NCBI RefSeq assembly: GCF_000699445.3
Contig: NC_067198.1
Coordinates: 3,849,301 to 3,913,300, forward strand
DNA length: 64,000 nucleotides
From: Schistosoma haematobium
Taxonomy: Eukaryota; Platyhelminthes; Trematoda; Strigeidida; Schistosomatidae
Reading direction: 5' to 3'
Below are positions 39,001-51,000 of this stretch, one piece after another. The translations under genes and the position numbers were made by a program. The number at the start of each line of letters is the position of its first letter. The first letter of the stretch is position 1. The notes beneath the pieces are model-generated. The model ran no database searches. It saw only the letters and a list, made by a program, of their open reading frames with translations, and was not told the DNA's origin.

Positions 39001-42000
39001 AGATCCTTAATAAAGATATTAAAAACTCTAACTCCAAATCAACGATTTATGTCATCTCTATGATCCTATAAGATCTAGCTTTCCAGTTGCTCCATTTGAT
39101 CACTGGTAATCATGGGGATTTAGATGATGACATAACATCATCACCTTCTAGATTTCACATCTTCAGGCCAACTAACCCAGAATTAAATAAGTTGATTCAT
39201 TATTAGTGGATTAGATAGTACTGAAACTATTATATAAGCTATAATAAACATAAATTAACATTATGGATGACTCAATTTACAAACATAAAATCCATCCTTT
39301 TCAATTATTCATTATAAATAAACCTACTCTATGCCACTTTGTATCTGTGTATCGTTTCATTTTTACATCCTTCACTTAAGTTTTTATTTTTAAACCCTAT
39401 ACTAATAACACAGTCTCTTATAGTTTGATACATTGAAATGTTCAATCTAAGTGTGAAGTTAATGTTAAGAGATTGTATTCTTCCCTTAATTCTGAAAATC
39501 CTACAATGGATTATACATAAAACGAGAAATAAATTCTATTACTAAACGAATAACCTTAACTAATTTAATAGTGAGGTAGAGAATTGAAAAGTGAGTGAAC
39601 TATTGAGCAATTACTATTCATGGATTAAATGACGAAGATAGTCTTTTGTATCTTTGTAACTATGTCCACCTTTTTTTTTTGGCAAAAAAGTAACTCGGTT
39701 AATTTATTCCCGGTACTCTATTTGGCGTTCATTCTTTACAAATCTAGCATGAATTCAAACAAACCATCGTGCAATCCACTATCTGATATATTCATGATCG
39801 CTTTTCTTGCTACAAAGCCTTTTAAAATTTACTACATCCTCTAGTGCATGGTTAAGTAAACATATATATATGGATGCAGTCTTAACAAAGGAAAGGGAAC
39901 TCTCGCCGATGTCTCCGAGGTTGGTTGCGTTACCATACTGGGCGCACGCGGAACCAAATGCCCGACACATATCAATCTCGGTGGTCAGAGTCTGGAATAT
40001 TAACCCGATTCCTTTTCGCTACAAGCGGCTGAGATGCAACAATACTTTGCAGTTTACTGAACAAAGCCCGCGAACAAACACTATCAGGCACCCCGTCTCT
40101 ATTCCAACTTACCGGACCATGGTCAACTACTGTTCCCATGGAACCCTTCTCCACCTCGGCCTTCTACATGAGTGAATCACACTTAAAGTCAACTAAACTG
40201 ATTAACTCAACATGTTTTATCCTATGACCCGTTAAATATCTCGTGACGAATTCGTCATTCAGAATACCGATTTCTATGACTATCCCTGTGGTAAACCAAC
40301 GATGTGTCAACTAACGCTAGCAGCCTTGAGTCAACTCTGGTCCTCCATGTGTTAACTTCTTGCCTAGCCTAGTCTAGCTCAGCCTATTCAGTCCATAACA
40401 CAAATATCAGTTTCCGCTATATGATACTCATATTTCAGACATTCGTGGTTTATATACAGCCAAACTTGACCGCATTATGTCATAAAATGAAAAATAATAA
40501 TTATACAAAATCATGACAAAAGTAACTGTGAGTAAAGAGAGACTGTAAGTAATAGATAGAGAATAAATTAGGAATAGTCAATCATTTAATAGTAGTTAAC
40601 GGATCAAACGAGATCCATATAGATATTTCAATAGATTATTTAATTGTAATTATATGTAATTTCAATGATTAAGATCATGAGTCAGTTGAAGCTAGATCAC
40701 CATGGAAAACCTGGAAACACTGGACGGCCGTTTCGTCCTATTGTGGGACTCTTCAACTACTGAAATTACTATAGTACCCACAAAAACCCCTTCTGATACT
40801 AATCAACATATGCTCACTAGTGACTGGCTTCAAGAGGTAGATCCTGGAGTTCTAGTGAGAAGCACTGACCAGTGGAGTTCAACCAGGTCTGTTGTGAGAT
40901 AGTAAATCACTGAAGACAATGGTAAATGTGTTGCTCAATTTCGTGGATTAGTTGAAGCTGGACATTAACACCGTTGGATGTCTGTTTAATGGTCTAGTGG
41001 TTAAGCGCTTGCGCGCGAGACTAATAGGTCTTGTGTTCGAATCTCTCGAGGCGAGGTCGTGGATGAGCACTGCTGAGGAGTCCCACAATAGAACGAAACG
41101 GCCGTCCAGTGTTTCCAGGTTTTCCATGGTGGTCTAGCTTCAACTGACTCATGATCTTAATCACTGAAATTACTATAATATCCACAAAACCCATCTGATA
41201 TAATTATATGCCTTTATACTGTTTTTTTTCTTATTTTGCTTCGCTTTTTTATTGTATAGAAGATGGACTTGTTTGTATACATGTACTACGTATTCTACCA
41301 TTTGATTCAAAAAGAAAACGTATGTCTATTATATTTCGTCATCCATATACAAATGAACCAATTTTATTTACAAAAGGTGCAGATTCATCAATTATGAATC
41401 GTTTAGATAATACAGGTAAATTAATATGAATAATTCTATTAATATCAGTGTTATAGAGAATTTAATGAGTTTCTCTTTTTAACATAAGTTGTTGATATTA
41501 TCAAAACAAAGATTAAAGTAATGGTATATTCCAGAACCAGTTTATAGTTATATAATATACTCTTGTGGGTCAGGGTAATTTTACATTGGTTTTCAGGAGA
41601 ACCAGACACCATCCAGACTTTCATGTGACAACTCAAACACTACAGCTCAATCCTGTTTAACAAGAGAGTCAGACACGGCCCAGGCTTCAATTTTATAGCC
41701 CGAGCAGTACAGCACAATCCAGATTCTCAGGAAAACCAGACACCATATAGGCTTTAACACTACAACCTAAATAGTACAGCCCAATCCTGTGGCACAGCCA
41801 CACAGGTACCAAGCACTCTGGTGGACCATTCGTACCATTCATATACACATTCACGTCATATGTATAGTTATTCCGATCGACGATCACGTCAATCAATTAT
41901 ACACAGCACGAACAGGCCAAAGTTGATTTATTCCGCTTACACAACAGTCAAACTCATTAATGATAGCAATGGCGACATACCTTACAGTGTCCCAATGGCA

Positions 42001-45000
42001 ATGGCCATTGAGAACACTGAAAAGCAACCACCAATATAAATGAAATCGGTTAACTAGCAAACCAATTTCGTGCATGAATAGTCAGCAAAACTTGCCAAAG
42101 CAATGCTGAACCATCCATAATACCGTTGGTGAACCTCCAGTCTCATATGAGACCTTTAGTTCTACGTAGCCATATAGCTTATACTGCATACAACACATGT
42201 GTGGGGTAGTAAGCGAAATGGCCCAACCTGAAGCGTTAGGGTTTAAATAACGCTTAAAACCCATTGTCTGGTATTGGGATACTATTACTAGACCACAAAG
42301 ATCATTGTTGTCGCATTTGCGAAATTTTCATTTTTCCGACTTTTCAGATCCTGAGTTAGGGGTAGTATCCCTAGAACCAACTTGTAGATCATCATTATTA
42401 TTGTAGAATTATTCTCTTTATTATGAGCTTTTGATTGACCTATAAACTACTATCATAAAATTTACTATTCTTAAATTATTTTGATTGAGATCATGGACGG
42501 ATTGATGTTGGACCACCATTGAAAACCTAAAAGCACTGGACGGCCGTTTCGTCCTCCTCAGCAGTGCGTATTCACGATCCCACACGCTGGACTCCATTAT
42601 TTGGAGTTAGATATTAACATCGTTGGATGCCTGCTTAGTGGTCTAGAGGTTGATTGTTGCACGCAAGACTGAAAGCCTTGGGTTCGAATCCCTCTGGCAG
42701 TATCATGTATACGCACTACTGAGGAGTCCCACAGCAGGAAGAAACGGCTATACAGTGTTTCCAGGTTTCCAATGGCGATGTAACATCAATCGGTTCACGA
42801 TCTCAATCAAAAACTTAATAATCTCCACAACCCTATACTGATATTCTTAATTCGTTGTCAGTCTTATTTACAATATCGCCTATTCACAGGCACTTTTGGT
42901 TCGTTTATGTATAATTTTTATTTTTCATTTTATGGTATAGTGCGGTCTGGTATTCCTATGTATAAACTAAGGCTGTTTAAAATGTAAATATAGTAGTAAT
43001 TATTATTATTTCCTTATAAAAGCCTGAACCGGATCGCCAGGCGAAACCTTGGATCGACTTGAAATTCTTTTGCTGAGATTTTGAAAATACATTCTTCCTC
43101 TTTAATAGTAGTAATTAGTTGCTGACTTTTGAACTCAAGGTAGGATATAAAAAGAGGGTTGCGAATAACGGACCAGTGGGAACTTAACTGTCGGTTTGAG
43201 GTCATTAATGCTGGTCGTGCGTGTAGTCGGCTAAGTTAGAAACACTAAACTATAGGATAAATAGCAGGTGCGAAATAGACCGAATTGTCATGTGATATTT
43301 GTCAATAGCCACAACAGGTATTGAACTCAGGATCCTATCGCTTCACAGCTTGGACGTCACATGCATACCGCTGAGTTAACATCCAGTGATTCAGACATCT
43401 AGTGTTAATCAGTTATGAATATGACACAATGATCATATAGTCCATCGATAATGACCATCTTTGTTCCGATACGGCTGAACTAATTTATAAGTCGCCGCCC
43501 ACATAGTATATGTTTTTGTATTTAAGTTGATTGATTATTGGTAGTTACGATTGTTTCGAAACAGTTATCACTTTTTGTGGACAGTGAGGACGAATATTGT
43601 TCACACAACACGCGCATAGTTTTCGTACAATATATTTCAAATAACTGGATAAGGTCACGTATGCATCTCCCTTATTTATATATAAATCAGATCACAAGTC
43701 AGACATGATTGTGATTTGAAACTGGTCAATTGTTGAGGATATTCGTAGGTTACAAGCATTTGTCTTCGAAGCATTACTCTCGTACGTTGGGACTAGTGAA
43801 CACGTAATAATACTAGGCGAAGACAACAAATCAATTAATAAGATTGTGAATCATCATCTATCGAGGTGTTCGGGACTTTACTACATAGATGAAGCTCTCT
43901 AAAGGTCAAGTTAACAATACAATATAATAATATAATGATAATAATTTAATCAGCACATTATTCACTATTCAGTGATCAGTCAGTTATAAATAGATCTCAG
44001 TCGTGCCCTGGATAGCTCAATGCTAACGTCTGTGATTGTGAAGCTGAGTAACATGAAATCGAATCTATCAGGGGACATCATTTCGTTTAATATTACAAGG
44101 ATGTCTTGCTGATGAGTGCCAAATAACACGAAACCTGGGTTCGGCGTTACTTGTCAACTACATCCAACTCCTACCTTGTTTTCATTGTATTCTGAGCCCA
44201 GTTTTATTACTTTCTACTAGCTTCTTGTACTTCCTTTTTAAGTTCTGTCGCTGGATCCCTACAACAGACTGCTCAATTTTCAGCCCATTCGAACTCTGTT
44301 CCATTTTTAGAAGGTTAATTATCTTCTATGTTCGGATGAGCGGCACCAATAAATTGGCTAAAGCCTCTATACTATCCCTCTATCACAATGCTCATTTTAG
44401 GGAAATCTTTCATAATAAAAATGTTGATGCTTCGTAAAACAATTCGAAAAATTGAACGGCTACGGCTTTGGCTTCTTGTTAACTTCCTGACCTAAATCTC
44501 TTCAAAATAATTTTTTAATACTCTGATTTCTTCTTTACTCTCTATATCGAATGGTGACTCAGAATGTCAAGAGTAGGTATAAATTCTATGATTTGTACAA
44601 AATCTAACGCTGTTAGCTAACGAATTTGCAAGGTAAAATCTTTATATATCATATAAGCTGTTGAAGGTTTGTTAATTGATCTTGTCTCTATCATAAACAT
44701 CAGACCAAATTGGAACATGAAATTTTCTTTAATTGTATTTGAGTCTACTCATGAAATGCTAAATATTCATGATCAATCATAATAGTTGATGGACTCAAAC
44801 TTATGTACAGTTCATTCAGTTTGTTAAAGACTGGCACATACGAATTCATACTTTTGTCGTTCACTGGAATGTAAATCGAAAAAATAATTATATTAAATTT
44901 TGTAACTTGAGTTGTTTAGGTCTAAATGAACAAAGGCGATGAATTCTGGAGTGTTTCATTTGTATATCAAACAATTCCAGATTCTAACTTGTAGAAAAGA

Positions 45001-48000
45001 TTCTCTCTTCTCACAATGGCCTTATATTCAGAAGATAGATTTAAAGGCATTCAATGAACTTGGATTCAGTAAGAGTGCTTGACATTCATGGCATAAATGC
45101 CAAATTGTCAGCTTCATCGTAATCACAACTGTAAATTGAAGTGATAATGTATATAAAACAAAACAGACAGACGTGTTATTTCTGTTGATGAATGCTCAGT
45201 GTTTACCGCGAAGTTTCAAGGTTTTAGACTTGACCTCTGCCGGAGTAGTAAATGGTCATTATTGAGGAGTTCAACACATGGATGAAACAACCATTCATTG
45301 CTTTTTGGTTTTCAATGGTTATGTAAAGAAAAATCAATCATTCAATTGGAAATGTTTTGTGTAGCTTCTCAAGTTCTCATCATTAACTTAATTGACTTTT
45401 TGATTTCTTTTATAATCTATAAACTTTCTTGTACCTTAAAGAGGAAGAATGTATTTGTAAAATCTCAGCTATTTCAAGGATATTTCCTTGAAAAAGCTTG
45501 GATCAGACTGCTAGGCGAAACATTGGATCTACTTCAAAATTCATTCGCTGAGATTTTACAAATACATTCTACCTCTTTAATGTCTCATACTAACTTGGCG
45601 CCAAAATACTGTGAAACTATTCAATCAAATTTAGACGAAAGTTCTTATTTCTTGTACCTTATTTCTATATATCTATATACATGTGTATAACTAATAGATT
45701 GAATCCTGTTTTTTTTTCAAGGATTGAATTCACGTGAATTAATAACTGCTACACAGGAACAAATCGATCATTATTCACGTTTGGGTTTAAGAACATTAGT
45801 TATAGCTGAACGAGTAAGCATCATTATAATGTTATATTGATTTGTTTGGTTAATGTCTTTTGTGATGATTTTGTTTTTAGTCTATACTGAAATCACTTGT
45901 TGAATCCACAAGCCTTCTACATTTAAGTCTGATCCACAAGGTAATGGAGATGCAGTCTCATGGTAATCAGTGACCAACAGTAGTTTCATACATCATTTGC
46001 TCCCTCAGGATCCTGAAGTCCATGTGGACTATTGGTTTGGAATCAGTGTTTTCCAACTCCCCTAGATGGATCCTACGTGTTCACCAACCCAGTTAAAGCA
46101 CTAGATATTCGCTTTTCGTCTTTTCGATTTCGTAAACAATACCTCTGCCCCAAGAAAGTAGTGAGTAGTACTTACTTGTCAGTGGCTATATACACGTGGC
46201 CATGTGAGAGGATTTTGAGAGGGAGAGCGGACCCTCTTCACCCTTGACCGTACCAAGGCATTGGAGGCGAGCTTCGAGTTATAATAACACCATGTCATAG
46301 CGTAGATTTTGACCTACTACATAGATAATATAAATAAACGAAATTGAGCAGTTTAATCAAACAAAAAAAGTCATTTAAGCAACTAACTGATTGGATCAGA
46401 ACAGTTTTTCCTAGGTATAGATCTCGATTTTAACTGAACTTTGCTAGTTACAATAAGTTAACTAATCACGACTGCAAGATATACGTTCTGATTTATCAAC
46501 CCATTGAATCGAAAGAATTCTAAATTCCAACTATAAGTTTCATCTTGATAATTCAACGTAGTCATGAAAACAAAGAAATGTAACTAATCAGGTCTATGTG
46601 AGCATTATGCAACACATTCAGATGAAAAAATATATATATGCAAATCAAATCCAAACATCTCTTTCTTAAAACTTCTAGACAAAGCTATCATTCACTCACA
46701 TTACTTCTAAATTTATCTGCCTTCAGTTAATTGACAATATAGGTAGTTTTCAAGTATAAGTAGTATACACCACAATAGACCCAATGTAGTTATTCGAGGA
46801 AGTCGCACTTCTAACCATTAGTTTACCACCTAATATCTAGTTGGTTCCTATTGAAGTATACATTAAATTCGATGACGATCTATGTAATACTCTCGAGGGT
46901 ATTTTATTATTATCGGACGTGATCATGTACCCTAATGATCATTTTATCACATCAAGAGATTTATTGTTTGGATGCTTTTCAGAAAATGCTTTTCATTGTC
47001 AGGAAAAGTCAACGTTGTATATTACCATACATATTAATAAAGTAGTGTTCACTTTGAACTTAGATTAGTGGAAAAAAAACGAAAATAAAAGATGATTAAA
47101 CACGTATATTATAATGTGTAGACTTTTAAAAGTATGCACCATCGATCACTTGTGGATATAAATACATACTCCTGGTAATACACCAAATATATCCCTGTTC
47201 AGCTCTTGATTAAAACTTTTTACCTACAAATAATTTTCTTCCTTATAACTTTTATTATCCACTACTCTTTGGTGACTTTTTTTCAAGACGAGTGTTTCAC
47301 ATCAACTACCTAATTGTGAACGAGAATAAATGGTAACCGTGACATTTCGACGGGTAGATTCCTAAATGCCTCAGTAGTACTATAACTTTAGAAAATCGGA
47401 AATATTGTAGGTTCAACAATGTATGGAGTAGTGAATGTATGCTCTCATAGAGTCGGGAATTAGTCAGAATAAACTGTCTTATTTATATAACGGATGGTTT
47501 TAAAATACCTTTTCCCTCTCTCTGAGGTATACTACGATAATACGTCAATACAATAACGAGACCAGATCATGTTATATCAGATCCAGGATTCACAACCCAG
47601 AATAGGGAGCCAATATTAACACTAAATAATACTTTATTCGACACAGTTACACTCAATCACACTCAGTGAGTCTGGAGTTGAAATCAATAAGCGGAAAGGA
47701 AATTATTTATTGAATTGTCCATAGGCCTAAGTACGTGTTTGTCCACTTACAGTGACCAATCATATTTCACTTTCACTACTACATATCACTTATACCAATA
47801 AGTGTTCTGCAATCTGATGAATGATATATCTTGAATGTTCCAACTACTATAAAATACTTTTTGTTAATTTTCTCCTAACCTATTGTTTTATAACAATCCC
47901 TCGATTCATGAGTTTGCTCTGTCCGGACATTTATTCCACCGAAATATTAACAAATATTTTTTTAATAGTTGAATTCATGAGTCGACCTAAGCTAGATCAC

Positions 48001-51000
48001 CACTGAAAACCTGGAAGCATTTGACGGCTGTTTCGTCCTAGTATTAAATTCATCAGCAGTGGGCATTCACGATACCACAGGCGCGAATTGAACCCAGGAC
48101 TTTTGGTCTCACGCGCGAACGGTTAAGCTCTATATCACTGAGCCAGCATCCAATCATGTTAATGCTTAACTTCAATCGATTTATGATCTTGCCCAACCTT
48201 TCATTCATTGCTTGCGGTGGATAACTATCCCATATCCAAAATGGTTGAACTCTCACGTTAGCGCACGAGATCTAAGGTCCTGGATTTAAGTCCATTTTGA
48301 TGCGTGGCCGTGGATGCGCATTGCTAAGGAGTCCCATACTAGGATGAAATGGGCATCAAGTGCTTCCAGATTTTCAATGGTGGTCTAGGTTCGATCGAAT
48401 CATGAATTCAACTATTAAACATTACTACAATCTCCACAATCCTCCATTCTGGAATTATTTTTTTATAAAAAGATTTTATATTGTAATCACCTTATCTTGT
48501 ATTTCAAGTAGCAAAACAACATACAATACTGATTTGTTTTGGACGGTTTTGCGAAGTGATTATTCAGACAAATTTAACAAACTGTACCGTCTACAAAAGT
48601 GCTCGAATTCAAATTGACAAACCCTACTATAGCTCGTGAAAAGTATCAAAAGAACTTATATCATACAAGAAAATCTTTAGTCCGAATTGAAAAAAAAGGA
48701 AGTAGCCAGACTTTTAGAATTCCTGTGATGAAATATGATTGTGTATCTGCACCATTTTTGTGGGTTCTTAATTGATTTCTCACTTACGCCTGTTACTCCT
48801 AATGGAGCATAGGCGGCCGACCAGCATTCTCCAACCCACTGTTTCCTAGATCTTCCTTCCTAGTTTTATCCAATGTTTGTTCATTTTTCTCGTCTGTCTT
48901 CATTTCTCGGTGTAATGTGTTTTTTGGTCTTCCTCTCCTCATTTGGCCTTGAGGATTCCACGTGAGAGCTTGCCTTGTGACACTGTTGGGTGCTTTCCTC
49001 AATGTGTGTCCTATCCACTTCCAGTGCTTCTTCTTGATTTCTTCCTCTTCTGGGATCTGGTTTGTTCTCTTTTACAGTAGGTTGTTGCTGATAGTGTAGT
49101 GTCTGGCCAACGGATCCGAAGTATTTTGCGTAGACAACTGTTAATAAACATCTGTATCTTGTGGATGATGGCTTTTGTAGTTCTCCAAGTTTCCACCCCA
49201 TACAGTAGAATTGTCTTGACATTTGTATTGAAAATTCTGATTTTAGTGTTGGTTGACAAACAGTTGTTTTGATTTACAGATGTTCTTTAATTGTAGATTT
49301 CTACTAAGGTCATTAACCAATTATATTCTATTATCCTGAACTTGTGCAGTATCTATATCAGTTTTTATCTGTTTACAGGTTTTCTGCTTATAGGATTATT
49401 GCCATACAGTTCATTACAAATATATATCAGTTTTTTACCAGTCTTTTCTTTGCAACAGTTATTGACAGAAGATGAACTTCATGAATGGTTAAAAGAAGTC
49501 TATGAAATAGAAACTGGAGATGAAAATTCAACAGAAGCCATGATGATAATGATGGACAAATTAGAGCGTAATTTTATTCTTTTAGGTAAGAAAACAAAAT
49601 TTATTTATAAACCTAACTTTTGTGTGACCATTGTAATTAGTACAAATTTTAATTTTCTAAGAATGAGGATTAGTACACTCTAAACTTTGTTGGAATTATT
49701 GCAACAATCAGGAACTGTACATAATTTCTTAGAGTATCGGTATAAGATATGCCAGCTGTAGTCTTTGACTTATCAACTTTTATGATTACTTACTTACTTA
49801 CGCTTGTTACTCCTCGTAAGGGAGCATAGGCCGCTCACCAGCATTATCCATCCAACCCTGTCCTGGGCAATCCTTTCCAGCTCTTTCCAGTTGTTTTTCA
49901 TCCTTTTCATATCTGATTTCATTTTCCGACGTAATGTGTTCTTTGGCCTTCCTCTTTTCTGCTTCCCTTCAGGATTCCAAGTTAGGGCTTACCTCGTGAT
50001 GCAGTTTGATGATTTCTGTAATGTATGTCTTATCTATTTCCATCGTCTTTTCCTAATTTCCTCTTTAGCTGGAAGTTGGTTCGTTCTCTCACATAGTAGG
50101 CTGTTACTGATGGTATCCGGCCAATGTATGTTGATTATCTTGCGTAGACAACTATTTATAAATACATTTACCTTCTTGATGATGGTTGTAGTAGTTCTGA
50201 AAGTTGCGGTTCTGTATAATAGAACTGCCTTGACATTGGTATTGAAGATTCTAACTTTGATATTGGTTGAAAGTTGTTTTGTGTTCTATATGTTCTTCAG
50301 TTGTAAGAATGTGACCCTTGCCTGTCCAATCCTCGCATTTAAGTCTGCATCAACTTTTATAAACAATAAGAATTTGATTATGACATCAGCTTTAACAGAT
50401 AGATACATTTTTCATCAGCGATGATCATATTTTATGCGTGGCCTCCAATTAAAACAGGATATTTTTTGCTTCTAATAATTTAATTGGGTGGTATTTTTCA
50501 TAAACTAACCTCAGTTTAAGTGCGGTCAAGTGATTACCGATTGTTTTAAAAGTTCTGGTTTCGATCCTTAGAGGGGTCTCATGTGCGCAATGCAGATGTG
50601 TTCCAAACCATGATAAAATAGCTACTGAGTGTTCCCTAGTTTTCAGTGAGATCTTAACTGAATTCAATTTGTAATGAATTCCACTTACAAATTAAACCAA
50701 TCTTCACATAACACTTCATTAGTATTTATCGTTTAATTTTGAAGTTTCTTGTTATACTTTCTCAATACTGTTTGGAGAACTCATTTCTAATGAACAGTTC
50801 ATAACTAGATCATGTTTAGATCACCAGTTGGGAGATTTCAATTTTCATTAATATTACAAATGAGTAGCATTTTTTCTGGTTAGCGTTTTTTAGCGAGTTA
50901 GTTTTCTACGGGATGGGGTCGCTAACACCATGGCCAACCCTCCTCCTTCATCCGGGCTTGGAACTGGCAGTCGTCTCAGAGGGGATCCAGACTAGCATTA

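Larger units (their letters stand above)
40657..41200 (+). mobile_element. SINE S2, reference-quality full copy with 10-bp TSD
   Basis: A 544-bp unit: inverted 3' end with partial hammerhead (40657-40758), tail (40761-40797), head (ctcactagtgactggcttc), tRNA-like part (A box tggtctagtggttaagcg at about 40991-41008, B box tgttcgaatctct), + hammerhead 41068-41111, 3' region and tail (from 41165, 404 bp after the first). Exact TAATTATATG at 40647-40656 and 41201-41210. It lies 60 bp upstream of exon 11. Confidence 0.93.

Noticed and set aside
39807..40175. 122-codon + strand gene in GC-richer DNA
   Set aside because: No recognisable motif. The opposite strand order (LTR then internal sequence) suggests retroelement DNA, and I found no support for a host gene.
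40975..41060. tRNA gene
   Set aside because: A and B boxes are present, but no complete cloverleaf or acceptor stem forms, and the same segment recurs in many SINE copies; it is a tRNA-derived SINE head.
46841..47068. 75-codon ORF between exons 12 and 13
   Set aside because: No conserved motif, no splice-consistent role in the flippase frame, and the length is within chance expectation for AT-rich DNA.
49804..50424. 206-codon + strand ORF
   Set aside because: It overlaps a family B LINE copy on the minus strand defined by an exact 12-bp TSD, so it is a shadow.
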